Positions 8,388 to 17,123 are shown, numbered from the stretch's first letter. The stretch: 64,000 nucleotides of DNA from Bacillota bacterium (GCA_023390655.1 JAEWCL010000014.1:133095-197094); one strand, 5' to 3'. Numbers and translations: made by a program. The notes: a model not told the origin generated them from the letters alone.

Positions 8388-8416
8388 TTGACGGTGGGTA
8401 AGCCTTGTTATATCAT
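8388..8416 (+). promoter_or_regulatory. Promoter of the decarboxylase-holB-ricT operon
   Basis: TTGACG (8388-8393), a 17-bp spacer and TATCAT (8411-8416) lie about 70 bp before the decarboxylase start. Confidence 0.65.
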
Positions 8417-8487
8417 AAAAAGCAGCAGTAAGGCTATAGAAACGGCACATTTTCTGCAAATTGACTGGTACGGGAAAGGAAGCAAGC

Positions 8488-9879
8488 ATGCAACAGCCTT
8501 CGCGTTTGCCTGAAGCGCTTGGCGCGTATGCGCAGAGGCAGGTGGCCCGCTTCCATATGCCTGGTCATAAAGGCAGGGGAATGGCGGGCTTTGTATGCCC
8601 GGAGCTTGCGTCTTGGGACATCACGGAGCTTTCCTTTTCGGACAACCTTCACAACCCCAAGGGCACGATTGCGGAGGCGCAGGAGCGGTATGCCATGCAA
8701 TACGGCGCTGCCCATACGTTTTTTCTCGTGAATGGCGCAACCGCGGGGCTCCTTGCACTGATGCTCACGTTGCCGCAGGGCGCGCGTGTGCTCTTAGGCC
8801 GGGATTGCCACCGCTCCGCAATATCCGGCATTGCGCTTGCGGGGCATACCTGTAGGTTTTTACAGCCGGAATATGAGAGCACGCAGGGGATTTGGGGCTG
8901 TGTGACGGCGCAGGCGCTTGATGCGGTGCTCTTGGAAGAACCTGCAGATGCGGTGCTTGTGACCTCGCCCAATTACTATGGGCTGTGCGCGGATATTGAA
9001 GCGCTTTCCCGCATTGCGCATGCGCATGGCGCGCTATTGTTTGTGGACGCTGCGCATGGCGCGCATTTTCCGTTTTCAACGGCGCTGCCGCCCTCGCCCG
9101 CAGGATATGCGGACGCATGGGTCAACAGCGCGCACAAAACCATGAACGCGCTTGGGCAGGCGGCACTGCTGCACATTGCGGCCTCCATGCCGCAGCAGAC
9201 GGTGCAGCAGGCGCTCTCGCTGGTGCAGACAAGCTCGCCGTCTTATCTGATGTTGGCTTCGCTCGATTGGGCGCTGTATACGGCATCTCAAGCCCGGTGC
9301 TGGACGCAGCAGGTCAATGCATGCCGTACGCTTATGGCAGGCATTGAGAAGGTGCTGGGCCTTTCCACGGTGTCGCAGGCGGTTGTGGGCACGGCAGGGA
9401 TTGCCGCCGTGGATCCGACGCGCGTGACGATAGATGTGAGCGGGCGCGGGATTACGGGCTTTGCGGCGCAGCAGTCGCTCGAGCGGCGCGATATTTATGT
9501 GGAGTGTTCCGATATGCGCCGGGTGGTATGCATCTGCACCCCTGCGGACGACCCCATGTGGTATGAAATGCTCTTAAATGGCCTATGCGCGCTGCCGTAC
9601 GGAATAGCGCTGCCGCCTGAGATGCCGGAAGCGTACCCGGCGCTTGAGCGGGCAATCCCTGTGCGCGAAGCGGTCCTTGGGAAAAAGGAGAGTATTCCGT
9701 TTGCGGACTGTGCAGGACGGATTGCGGGCGATTCGGTCGGCATTTATCCGCCCGGCATCCCGCTGTGGACGCCCGGGGAGCGCATTACAAAAGAGGCGGT
9801 CGCGTTTCTATCCGGACAGCGCGCGCTGGGGGCGGACCTCTTTGGCCTGCGGGAAGAAAAAGTAATCGTCGTGCGGTAA
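8488..9879 (+). CDS. Orn/Lys/Arg decarboxylase-family PLP enzyme (YaaO-like)
   Basis: A 463-residue fold-type I PLP enzyme of the short Orn/Lys/Arg decarboxylase group (YaaO/SpeA-like in Bacillus). Family signatures are FHMPGHKG near residue 24, WDITELSFSDNLHNP, the LVNGATAGLLA cofactor segment, DAAHGAHF, and the PLP lysine in NSAHKTMNALGQ. The C-terminal domain closes the short form. Start ATG 8488 follows GGAAAGGAAGC. Position next to holB and ricT mirrors the Bacillus yaaO-holB-yaaT neighbourhood, which supports the family call. The amino acid substrate cannot be read from the sequence. Confidence 0.85.
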   Translation: MQQPSRLPEALGAYAQRQVARFHMPGHKGRGMAGFVCPELASWDITELSFSDNLHNPKGTIAEAQERYAMQYGAAHTFFLVNGATAGLLALMLTLPQGARVLLGRDCHRSAISGIALAGHTCRFLQPEYESTQGIWGCVTAQALDAVLLEEPADAVLVTSPNYYGLCADIEALSRIAHAHGALLFVDAAHGAHFPFSTALPPSPAGYADAWVNSAHKTMNALGQAALLHIAASMPQQTVQQALSLVQTSSPSYLMLASLDWALYTASQARCWTQQVNACRTLMAGIEKVLGLSTVSQAVVGTAGIAAVDPTRVTIDVSGRGITGFAAQQSLERRDIYVECSDMRRVVCICTPADDPMWYEMLLNGLCALPYGIALPPEMPEAYPALERAIPVREAVLGKKESIPFADCAGRIAGDSVGIYPPGIPLWTPGERITKEAVAFLSGQRALGADLFGLREEKVIVVR

Positions 9880-9915
9880 ACGCTGCACGTCAAATAGAGT
9901 TTGGGAGATTGCAAT

Positions 9916-10569
9916 ATGGGAAAGTATCAGGCGGTCATATTTGATTTTGACGGCACGCTGGTGGACAGCGGCCCTGGGATTGTTTTAACGCTGGAATTGA
10001 TGCTGCAGGAAATGGGCCACGCGCCCATACCTGAAGCGCAGCTGCGCGCGTGTGTGGGCCCGCCCATCCATAAGTTCTTTCCGGAGTTGTTTGGCTTTGA
10101 AGGCGAACAACTTGAGCGCGCCGTTGAGGTCTACCGCAGAATATTTGCGGAGAAGGCAGTCCCGCTGCTTTGCCTGTATCCGGGTGTCCCGGAGATGCTA
10201 AAAGCCCTCAAAGCGGCCGGTATCCCCACGGGCGTTGCCACCTGCAAGGTGCAGGCCACCTGTGAGGAGCAGGCGAAGATGCTGGGTATCTATGAAGACC
10301 TCGATTATATCAGCGGCGCTGATCCCGAAAAGGGGATTTTAGAGAAGGAAGACATCCTGGAGGCGCTTTTGAAGCGCACCGGGTTTGACGCGGCAAAGTG
10401 CGTCATGGTTGGGGACCGCATGTATGATATGATCGGCGCGAAGGCTGTCAATATGCCCGCCATCGGCGTGTTGTACGGCTTTGGTTCATATGAGGAGCTT
10501 TCTTCCTATGCGCCGCTCCACCTGCCCGAGACGGTGGAAGCGCTTCGCGAACTGCTCCTTGCGGAATAA
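9916..10569 (+). CDS. HAD-superfamily phosphatase (phosphoglycolate phosphatase-like)
   Basis: A 217-residue HAD hydrolase. Motif I is DFDGTLVDSG (nucleophile and acid Asp), motif II is the Thr in GVATCK, and the acidic motif IV is MVGDRMYDMIGA; the alpha-helical cap lies between about residues 18 and 85. This is the Gph/PpaX subtype; the substrate is unknown. I place the start at ATG 9916, 8 nt after GGGAG, not at TTG 9901. It lies where Bacillus has tmk, yaaQ and yaaR between yaaO and holB, which are absent here. Confidence 0.85.
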   Translation: MGKYQAVIFDFDGTLVDSGPGIVLTLELMLQEMGHAPIPEAQLRACVGPPIHKFFPELFGFEGEQLERAVEVYRRIFAEKAVPLLCLYPGVPEMLKALKAAGIPTGVATCKVQATCEEQAKMLGIYEDLDYISGADPEKGILEKEDILEALLKRTGFDAAKCVMVGDRMYDMIGAKAVNMPAIGVLYGFGSYEELSSYAPLHLPETVEALRELLLAE

Positions 10570-10580
10570 AAGAGGGTACT

Positions 10581-11567
10581 ATGTCCAATGCGCTGACAGA
10601 AAAAAGGCTGATTAATGCCGTGGCCAATGGAAGCATACCGCACGCCATCCTGCTGACCGGGCCGGAGGGCAGCGCGTATGCTGCGCTTGCGGAAAAAGCG
10701 GCTGCGGCGCACCTGGGCCTGCCTGCGGAACAGGCGCTCTCTGGTTGCCCGGATTATAACAGGCTCGGGCCAAAAGCCGTGCCGATCGATACACTGCGCG
10801 CCCTGCAGGCTGAGCTTGGGGCGCGTTCCGTTTCCGGCAGGCGTGCTGTGGTGTTTTTCGATGCGCACAATCTGTCGGAGGCGACGCAGAATGCGCTTCT
10901 CAAAACGCTCGAAGAGCCGCCCGCGAACACGCTGCTGCTGCTGACCGGGCTGGAGGCGGGGATGCTTCCCACCATCCGCTCGCGCTGTGTGGCGGTACGC
11001 CTTGGCGCGGAGCCGGAGGAACAGCTCATATCCGCCCTTATGCAGTCCGGCGTACAGGAAAAAGCGGCGCGGCTTGCGGCAAGGCTTTCCGGTTTTGCGC
11101 CGGCACTTGCCCGTGAGCTTGCGCTGGACGCGCATATCGCTTTTGTGCCGCAGGCGGTACGGCTGTTTTATGGAGCCTGTACCGCGGCGCTGCCGCCTTA
11201 CGGGGATGCGGCGGAGCTACTCAATCAGGTGATAGTGCCTTCCGAGGAGAAGCGTACCCCCACGGAGGAAAAACGGCAGACGCTGCGCGATTGCCTGCGC
11301 ATATTTGAGGCGTTAAGCCTCGACATGCTGCGCGTCAGGCTGGGGCTTGACCCTCTTGTGTTCACGGATGAGGCGCAAACGCTCGGCAAGACGGCGCAGC
11401 GCTTTACAATTCGCCAAATTCAGGATATGATTGAACTGATAGTATCAGCGCAAATCCGGGCCATTGCGGCACATCCGTCCTTAACGCTGGATGCGCTCGT
11501 CACCGGGCTTGGCGCTGTCGGCAAATCGTATAGAAAAAGTGCGTTGACCATGGAAAGGCTTGGATAA
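10581..11567 (+). CDS. holB: DNA polymerase III delta-prime subunit
   Basis: A 328-residue AAA+ clamp-loader subunit. The sensor-1 region ALLKTLEEPPANTLLLL and the following TIRSRC are the strongest delta-prime/DnaX signatures. The P-loop is degenerate (TGPEGSAYAAL, no Lys), as expected for a non-hydrolysing subunit. The zinc module seen in most delta-prime proteins is almost gone: only one Cys (SGCPDYN) remains before PIDTLRALQ. Start ATG 10581 is 11 bp after the HAD stop, and ricT starts 3 bp after its end, so the genes are co-transcribed. Confidence 0.88.
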   Translation: MSNALTEKRLINAVANGSIPHAILLTGPEGSAYAALAEKAAAAHLGLPAEQALSGCPDYNRLGPKAVPIDTLRALQAELGARSVSGRRAVVFFDAHNLSEATQNALLKTLEEPPANTLLLLTGLEAGMLPTIRSRCVAVRLGAEPEEQLISALMQSGVQEKAARLAARLSGFAPALARELALDAHIAFVPQAVRLFYGACTAALPPYGDAAELLNQVIVPSEEKRTPTEEKRQTLRDCLRIFEALSLDMLRVRLGLDPLVFTDEAQTLGKTAQRFTIRQIQDMIELIVSAQIRAIAAHPSLTLDALVTGLGAVGKSYRKSALTMERLG

Positions 11568-11570
11568 CAT

Positions 11571-12938
11571 ATGACAAAACGGGTGGTCGGCGTCCGCTTC
11601 CGCAAGGCCGGACGCATGTATTATTTTGATCCGGGGACATTGGAAATCAGCGAAGGCGACGGCGTTGTGGTGGAAACCTCGCGCGGCGTGGAATACGGCG
11701 ATGTGGTGCTTTCCCCGCGCGATGTTTTAGAAGAGCAGATTGTTGCGCCATTAAAGGAAGTCATGCGCGTCGCTACCGCGGAGGACCGGGAAATCCATGA
11801 GCGGAATCTGCAGCTTGAGCAGGAGGCCTTCTCCATCTGCCAGGAAAAGATCACACAGCATACGCTGGATATGAAGCTGGTGGATGTGGAATACACCTTT
11901 AACGGCAGCAAAATCACCTTCTTCTTTACTTCCGAAGGCCGCGTGGATTTCCGTGAGTTGGTCAAGGACCTTGCATTCGTCTTCAAGACAAGAATTGAAT
12001 TAAGGCAAATCGGCGTCCGTGACGAGGCGAAGATGCTCGGCGGCTTGGGTTCTTGCGGCCTCCCTGTGTGCTGCAAGACATTCCTTGCGGATTTCCAGCC
12101 AGTCTCCATCAAAATGGCAAAGGAGCAGAAGCTCAGCCTGAGCCCCACAAAGATTTCGGGTCTTTGTGGGCGGCTGATGTGCTGCCTCAAATACGAGCAG
12201 GATGCGTATGAAAGCATGCGCAAGCTGATGCCGCGCGTCGGAAAGGATGTTATTACACCCGATGGACGTGGCATTGTCATCGACAACAACGTCATCACCG
12301 AGAAAACGAAAGTCCGTATCACCATGCCGGACGGCACGCCGGAATTAAGGGAATATCACTTCTCCGTCGTGCGCAAGCCCGGCACGCCGGAAGAAGAAGA
12401 GGCTATGCGCAAAGAGCTTGCGGCAAGCGCCAAGGCAAGGGAAACGGAAGAAGCGCCCGAAGAAGAGGAATTCCGCTTTGTCACCGGGCATGTGGCGGAG
12501 GTACGCCCCGCGCTGCAGGAAACGGAACCCGCAAAAGAACCTGCCCAGCAGCAAGCACCGCGCAGGCAGGACCAGGGCCAGCGGCCTCAGCAGCTGCGGC
12601 AAAACAGGCCCCGCAGGGATGACCAGCCGAGGCAGGAGCGCCCCAAGCAGGAGGCGCAAAAGCAGGATGGCCCTAGGCAGGAGAAGAGCGGCCAGCCTCG
12701 CCGGGATGGCCAGCGCCCGCAGCAGGGCAATAAGCCTCCCCACGAAGGAGAGAAGCCCCGCGTGCAGAATGGGCAACCGCGCCCGCCGAGGGCGCCCCGT
12801 CCACAGCAGCCCAATCCGCAGCAAACGGAAGGAACACCGGAAGGGCAGGCGCCAAAGCCGCGTAACCACCGCAACCACCGCAGCCGCCGCAGGAAGCCTG
12901 CGGGTGCGGGGACGCCACCCCCGCCCACGGAAGGATAA
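11571..12938 (+). CDS. ricT: RicT/YaaT-type PSP1 domain protein with long disordered tail
   Basis: A 455-residue protein. The first 270 or so residues form the PSP1/RicT domain, with the conserved cysteines in GGLGSCGLPVCCKTFL and SGLCGRLMCCLKYE that in Bacillus help hold Fe-S clusters of the RicA-RicF-RicT complex, which controls RNase Y and developmental phosphorelay output. The remaining 185 residues are a Gln/Pro/Arg/Lys-rich low-complexity tail ending in RNHRNHRSRRRKP, which is not part of the standard family and may bind RNA or be disordered. Start ATG 11571 is 3 bp after holB. Confidence 0.9.
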   Translation: MTKRVVGVRFRKAGRMYYFDPGTLEISEGDGVVVETSRGVEYGDVVLSPRDVLEEQIVAPLKEVMRVATAEDREIHERNLQLEQEAFSICQEKITQHTLDMKLVDVEYTFNGSKITFFFTSEGRVDFRELVKDLAFVFKTRIELRQIGVRDEAKMLGGLGSCGLPVCCKTFLADFQPVSIKMAKEQKLSLSPTKISGLCGRLMCCLKYEQDAYESMRKLMPRVGKDVITPDGRGIVIDNNVITEKTKVRITMPDGTPELREYHFSVVRKPGTPEEEEAMRKELAASAKARETEEAPEEEEFRFVTGHVAEVRPALQETEPAKEPAQQQAPRRQDQGQRPQQLRQNRPRRDDQPRQERPKQEAQKQDGPRQEKSGQPRRDGQRPQQGNKPPHEGEKPRVQNGQPRPPRAPRPQQPNPQQTEGTPEGQAPKPRNHRNHRSRRRKPAGAGTPPPPTEG

Positions 12939-12988
12939 TACCGTCTTCTTGCAAATGCAGGAACGGTTCGTAAATATCTGTAAAATCA

Positions 12989-13024
12989 GGGCGCGGATAC
13001 CGACACATCCGTGCCCGCTTTTTA
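12989..13024 (+). terminator. Terminator after ricT
   Basis: A 9-bp stem with one G-U pair (12989-12997 with 13008-13016) is followed by GCTTTTTAT. The rest of the gap up to the ferredoxin promoter shows nothing clear. Confidence 0.7.
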
Positions 13025-13155
13025 TAAGATATTGATGAAGAAACGGCGGATTCAGGGCGATTTTGCGGATTGACCGGCGGAAACGGCCTGTGATAATAAA
13101 GCCGGTAAGGGTCAGCTAACGCAACAAATGGCGGCCTCGGTTCACATTTTGTACA

Positions 13156-13183
13156 TTGCAATTTGGAGTATGCGTGTTACAAT
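13156..13183 (+). promoter_or_regulatory. Promoter of the ferredoxin gene
   Basis: TTGCAA (13156-13161), a 16-bp spacer and TACAAT (13178-13183), about 30 bp before the ferredoxin start. Confidence 0.65.
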
Positions 13184-13213
13184 AATACAAAAGATAGATG
13201 GAGGTAACAACCA

Positions 13214-13384
13214 ATGGCATATGTAATTAATGACGAATGCATCAGCTGCGGCGCATGTGAAAGCGAATGCCCCGTAAGCGCAATTTCCCAGGGCGACGAC
13301 AAGTACGTGATCGACGCTGATCTGTGCACCGATTGCGGCGCTTGCGCAGCAGTATGTCCCGTCGGCTCCCCCAACCCCGCTTAA
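13214..13384 (+). CDS. 2[4Fe-4S] clostridial-type ferredoxin
   Basis: A 56-residue ferredoxin with two CxxCxxCxxxCP cluster motifs: CISCGACESECP near the N-terminus and CTDCGACAAVCP near the C-terminus. This is the low-potential soluble electron carrier typical of anaerobic Clostridia. The ribosome binding site GGAGG is 10 nt before ATG 13214. It is a single-gene unit with its own promoter and terminator. Confidence 0.97.
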   Translation: MAYVINDECISCGACESECPVSAISQGDDKYVIDADLCTDCGACAAVCPVGSPNPA

Positions 13385-13427
13385 GGCGTATTTGAAAAAA
13401 TATGCGCCCTGACCGGCGCAAAATGAG

Positions 13428-13463
13428 ACGGGAACCTGTCAAAACGGGTTCCCGTTGTTTTTA
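13428..13463 (+). terminator. Terminator of the ferredoxin gene
   Basis: A 9-bp stem (13428-13436 with 13447-13455) followed by TGTTTTTATA, between the convergent ferredoxin and C45 hydrolase genes. Confidence 0.85.
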
Positions 13464-13472
13464 TATGTTCCG

Positions 13473-15158
13473 TTACTGCGGCAGATAATTTTCTAGCGTC
13501 GTTTTTATCCAGCCGTCCTCATAATAGCCAAAATGGCTCTCCGCTGTCTTTGCCTTAAGGTCAAAGAAGGAGACGCAGCCCTCGATGCGGCATTGCTTTC
13601 CATCCTCACTCCGGGGGTTCTTTTCATAATAAGCGGGATAATTGCCGTATGGCGCAAGAAAGTCTGCGATACGCCGTGCCTCCGCTGCATCAAGGCTGCC
13701 TTTTTGGGCGAGCGTTGTGCGCAGTTCGTGGTTGAGTGCATCATATCGCCACTGGATGTCGTTGACGTTTCCCCGCACCACCATGGCCGTCCATGGGTCC
13801 ATGGTGCAAAAACGCATGCGCGGCAGGATAAAGCTGTTGCCGGTGATGTGGATATCTCCATTGACCCGCTCGGGGGCAAAGTAAAAGCTGGACGGGCAGT
13901 TCTTCTGCTGCGGCGTACGGTTGATGAACCCATCCGCTGTGAGTGCGTCCGGGTAGAGCACGATGGAGGCGTCTTCGGTCTTCTTATAATGCTTCCAAAG
14001 GTCCGGATTGTAGGCAAGGTATTCCTTGGGGTATGGCATATCGCTCCAGCGGACCATTGCGCCGTTTTTGAGCGGCGCGCCGGGGTGGGCGGCAAGGAAC
14101 CGCTCATCCGGCAGGAAGGGGCGCAGGGAAGGCGCAGGATAGCTTAAAAAGTCCAGCGTGTTTGCGGACATGCCCGCTTCCACCGTGCACGCAAGGTCCA
14201 GCGTGCCGTCGGACAGGATGTAGTTCCACGCAACGCCCCGCTGGGCGTTGACGATCACATCCGCCGCCGCGCGGATATCGGGGCCATAGAGGATGGCGTC
14301 CCGCGCGAGCAGCAGCGAGTTTAGTCCGACATTTGCCGGATCGGAGTTTGCGCCGGGGGACATGTTGACGCCTACCGCCACGCCGTTTTGATTCATGCCG
14401 CTGATGCTGCCGGCCATGCCGGGGGCCGTTACGCTGAGATAGGGCGTCAAGGTGACGTCCGGCTGCTCCGCCGGCACATGGATGACATGGCACAGGTTGT
14501 TTTGGAACACGCCGCCGGAAGTGAACATGAAATCCCGCCCAAAGTAATGCGCGCCGTTTGCTGCGGCGCCGAATGCGGAAAAGGCGTTGCACATCATGCT
14601 AAGCTTTAGGGATTCCGGCTTGATGTCCGGTGTGTGCTTTTTGAAGAAGTCCCCGGAATATGCGATGGCGCACAAGACGTCAAACGCCACGTTCATCACA
14701 ACAAGACGTTTTTTTGTGACCTTTGTCCGTGGGTTTGCCTTTTTACAGCCGTCGAGCATGCCCGAAATTTCCGCGTGGATATGCCCGGGCAGCATGTCAA
14801 ACGTGCGCCCGGAAAGCTCGTATAAAAGCTCCACCAGCAGCTTCTGGACCAGCGGGAAGCGATTTAGAAGCTCCGCATCCAGAAAATCAAACACCACATT
14901 GTCTGTAAAGCGCACGGCCATTTCCGCCATTTCGCGCTCGGCGAGCAGGCCCAACAGGTACCCGCGCTCATAGGGCGAGCCCTCCACATAGAAGCACCGC
15001 TTGCCGCGGCCCGTATCGTAGCTGAGCATGTGGCGGTGTGCGGCCATAACGCCGACCCGTCCCTCAAAGGTGAACGCCTTCATGATCTTGAAGCCGTCCG
15101 CCTCAAACGCCGCGTTCAGCCGGTTGACAGTTTGTGTGGCGGTGTAGCGTTGTTCCAT
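13473..15158 (-). CDS. C45-type autoproteolytic acyltransferase/hydrolase homologue
   Basis: A 561-residue protein resembling the C45 (acyl-CoA:6-aminopenicillanate acyltransferase, Ntn-hydrolase) family. The probable self-cleavage site and nucleophile is the Cys in MMCNAFSAFGAA; it is followed by the GAHYFGRDFMF strand, GSISGMNQNGVAVGVN and a RDAILYG segment, all typical of this fold. In related enzymes the nascent protein cleaves before the Cys and then hydrolyses amides. The N-terminal 190 residues would be the small chain. I start at ATG 15158 (AAAGGA upstream); TTG 15179 is an alternative. Substrate unknown; it stands alone between a ferredoxin and motAB. Confidence 0.72.
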   Translation of the reverse strand: MEQRYTATQTVNRLNAAFEADGFKIMKAFTFEGRVGVMAAHRHMLSYDTGRGKRCFYVEGSPYERGYLLGLLAEREMAEMAVRFTDNVVFDFLDAELLNRFPLVQKLLVELLYELSGRTFDMLPGHIHAEISGMLDGCKKANPRTKVTKKRLVVMNVAFDVLCAIAYSGDFFKKHTPDIKPESLKLSMMCNAFSAFGAAANGAHYFGRDFMFTSGGVFQNNLCHVIHVPAEQPDVTLTPYLSVTAPGMAGSISGMNQNGVAVGVNMSPGANSDPANVGLNSLLLARDAILYGPDIRAAADVIVNAQRGVAWNYILSDGTLDLACTVEAGMSANTLDFLSYPAPSLRPFLPDERFLAAHPGAPLKNGAMVRWSDMPYPKEYLAYNPDLWKHYKKTEDASIVLYPDALTADGFINRTPQQKNCPSSFYFAPERVNGDIHITGNSFILPRMRFCTMDPWTAMVVRGNVNDIQWRYDALNHELRTTLAQKGSLDAAEARRIADFLAPYGNYPAYYEKNPRSEDGKQCRIEGCVSFFDLKAKTAESHFGYYEDGWIKTTLENYLPQ

Positions 15159-15300
15159 CGCACCCAGTCCTTTCCCCAATAGCGGTTATGCAATACTATG
15201 CGGGAAGGAAGGAAAACTTGATGGTGATCCAAATCTTGCTGCGGCGGGCGCGGTTCTTTCCGCCATCTTTCCGTCTCGGGGCGTTCCAGGCAAACAGAAA

Positions 15301-15328
15301 GCGGCCCGCATGGTTCCATGCGGGCTGC
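15301..15328 (-). terminator. Terminator of motAB
   Basis: On the minus strand a 13-bp stem with one G-U pair (15328-15316 with 15313-15301) is followed by TTTCTGTTT, just past motB. Confidence 0.8.
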
Positions 15329-15350
15329 TTGTTGCTATGCATTAAAGAAT

Positions 15351-16181
15351 TTAATCGCTTGTTTCCGTGTTGCCTTCGTTGCCGACTTCGTATTTGTCGA
15401 GCGCCTGGTTCAGGAACACGATATCCACGCGGCGGTTGAGCTTGCGGTTTTCCTCCGTATCATTGGGTGCCACCGGGCGGTACTCGCCGTAGCTGACCAC
15501 CGAAATACGGGTGGGATCAACGCCCTCCTGCACAAGCATTTTTGCCACATTGATGGCGCGCTGGGAAGCGAGCTCCCAGTTGGAGGGGAATTTTGCCGTG
15601 CGGATGGGGATGTTGTCCGTAGAACCTTCCACGCGGATGTAATTGTCCACTGATCGGATGATCACGATCAACTGGCTGAGCACTTCGTTTGCGCTGGGGT
15701 TGATGTCCGCGGAACCGGATTGGAAGAGCATGCCCTCCACCAGGCTCAATGTGATGCCGCGGTCTTCCTTATGTACGCTTGCGTAGGCGTTGAGGCCGCT
15801 TGTGGTAATCAGGTTGTTGAGCTCTTTCTGAAGATCATTGACGCTGATGGTCTTGGTATTCAGGCCAACCGAGGCGAGCGCCTGGTCCGTTTGGCCCGAG
15901 ATGCCGATGATGGTACCCTCCAAGAAGCCGCCGGTGCCGGTTCCGTTCCCATTGCCATTCCCGTTTCCGTTCCCGTTTCCATTCCCCATCTGGGCGCTGG
16001 GATTGAGCGTTTGCCCAAGCTGTTCGGAAAGCGCCGCGTATTTGTCCGCATCCACGGAGCTCATTGCGTACATCATGATAAAGAGCGCGAGCAGGAGCGT
16101 GATCAGATCCGAGTAGGTAATGAGCCACCGTTCGCCGCCGCCCTCATGCTGCTCCTCCTCGTGGGCGTCCCGCCTACTCAT
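15351..16181 (-). CDS. motB: Flagellar motor stator protein MotB
   Basis: A 276-residue stator subunit that anchors MotA to peptidoglycan. It has one N-terminal membrane helix (WLITYSDLITLLLALFIMMY) with the proton/sodium-binding Asp in YSD, and a C-terminal OmpA-like domain with VEGSTDNIPI and NRRVDI motifs. Between them is a Gly-Asn dipeptide tract of about 20 residues. I start at ATG 16181, which overlaps the motA stop (ATGAGTAG); GTG 16190 is also possible. It is translationally coupled to motA. Confidence 0.94.
   Translation of the reverse strand: MSRRDAHEEEQHEGGGERWLITYSDLITLLLALFIMMYAMSSVDADKYAALSEQLGQTLNPSAQMGNGNGNGNGNGNGNGTGTGGFLEGTIIGISGQTDQALASVGLNTKTISVNDLQKELNNLITTSGLNAYASVHKEDRGITLSLVEGMLFQSGSADINPSANEVLSQLIVIIRSVDNYIRVEGSTDNIPIRTAKFPSNWELASQRAINVAKMLVQEGVDPTRISVVSYGEYRPVAPNDTEENRKLNRRVDIVFLNQALDKYEVGNEGNTETSD
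15931..15986 (-). repeat. Hexanucleotide repeat coding the MotB Gly-Asn linker
   Basis: Imperfect 6-bp repeats (units like GGAAAC and GGCAAT on the minus strand) encode about seven Gly-Asn pairs and then Gly-Thr pairs. The unit length keeps the frame, so copy-number change would alter only linker length. Confidence 0.75.
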
Positions 16182-16980
16182 CGGCTCCACCCGTCCCCTT
16201 TGCGGACTGGCCCTTCTTGCCGTTGAACTTGAGGTAGGAATTCAGGCGCTCGCGGATGGCGATCGGGCTTTCAAAATCGTTGATTGCCATGACGCCGTCG
16301 ATGACCATTTCCTTTGTAACGCGTTCCATTTTCATCCGGATGGTCAGCTTGCTGCCGATGGGCAGGTAAACAAGGTTTGCAAATACAACGCCGTACAACG
16401 TCGCCACGAACGCAACAGCGATGGATTTTGCGAGCTCGTCGGGCGTGCCCATGTTGGAGAGTACCTGAATCAGCCCCAGAACCGTACCGATGATACCGAG
16501 CGTCGGGGAGTAGCCGCCCGCCGCTTCAAATATGGAAATCTCTCTTTTTTTGATCTGCTCTTCGACGCGCAGGTCGTTTTCGAGAATCTCGCGCAGTTCT
16601 TCCTTATCGAGCTTGTCCATCAAAAGCGTAAGCCCTTTTACGAGCAACGGATCGTTTTGCTTGATAAACGCGGGGTCGCGTACCATTTGGTCCAAAATAA
16701 GCATACCGGATTTTTTGACCTGCACCGCAATATCGATGATGGTATCCATCGTACCCTGCAAATCCACCTTCGGGTTGCTCATTGCGCGGCCAATCAAGGC
16801 GGGCATTTTCGCAATATCCTGTATGGAAAACGCGATAAACAGCACGCCAATCGTACCGCCGATGACGATAACGCCAGGACTCAGAATAAATAGGGACATG
16901 ACATCGCCATGTTCCAGAATGAAGCCCATAAGTAGCGCGCCGAACGCGAATACGATTCCTATAATCGTGGCAATGCCCAT
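16174..16980 (-). CDS. motA: Flagellar motor stator protein MotA
   Basis: A 268-residue integral membrane protein with four helices and the MotA family layout: IIGIVFAFGALLMGF at the N-terminus, a large cytoplasmic loop with REISIFEAAGGYSPTLGIIGTVLGLI, and the final helix pair AFVATLYGVVFANLVYLPI. With MotB it forms the ion channel that drives flagellar rotation. Start ATG 16980 follows GAGAGGTAAAAT. A sigma-28-type promoter lies upstream, consistent with late-class motility control. Confidence 0.96.
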   Translation of the reverse strand: MGIATIIGIVFAFGALLMGFILEHGDVMSLFILSPGVIVIGGTIGVLFIAFSIQDIAKMPALIGRAMSNPKVDLQGTMDTIIDIAVQVKKSGMLILDQMVRDPAFIKQNDPLLVKGLTLLMDKLDKEELREILENDLRVEEQIKKREISIFEAAGGYSPTLGIIGTVLGLIQVLSNMGTPDELAKSIAVAFVATLYGVVFANLVYLPIGSKLTIRMKMERVTKEMVIDGVMAINDFESPIAIRERLNSYLKFNGKKGQSAKGTGGADE

Positions 16981-17027
16981 ATTTTACCTCTCAACATGCA
17001 ACTGCCTGTAATTCCACTGTTATAGTT

Positions 17028-17054
17028 ATATCGGTAATTTTCGGTTTTCGTTTA
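17028..17054 (-). promoter_or_regulatory. Sigma-28 (FliA/SigD)-type promoter of motAB
   Basis: Minus strand: TAAA (17054-17051), 15 bp, then ACCGATAT (17035-17028). The consensus is TAAA-N15-GCCGATAA, so only the first and last bases of the -10 differ. It lies about 45 bp before motA. Confidence 0.78.
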
Positions 17055-17123
17055 GCGCCCTGCGGCTGTTTTTTTTGTAAGCTTTCGATAGAAGCGCCTG
17101 AAACAGCCGAGAACACGGTATAC

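Noticed and set aside
8331..8513. Open frame of 60 codons before the decarboxylase
   Set aside because: No ribosome binding site, it spans the promoter of the decarboxylase gene, and the sequence is AT-driven without protein-like features.
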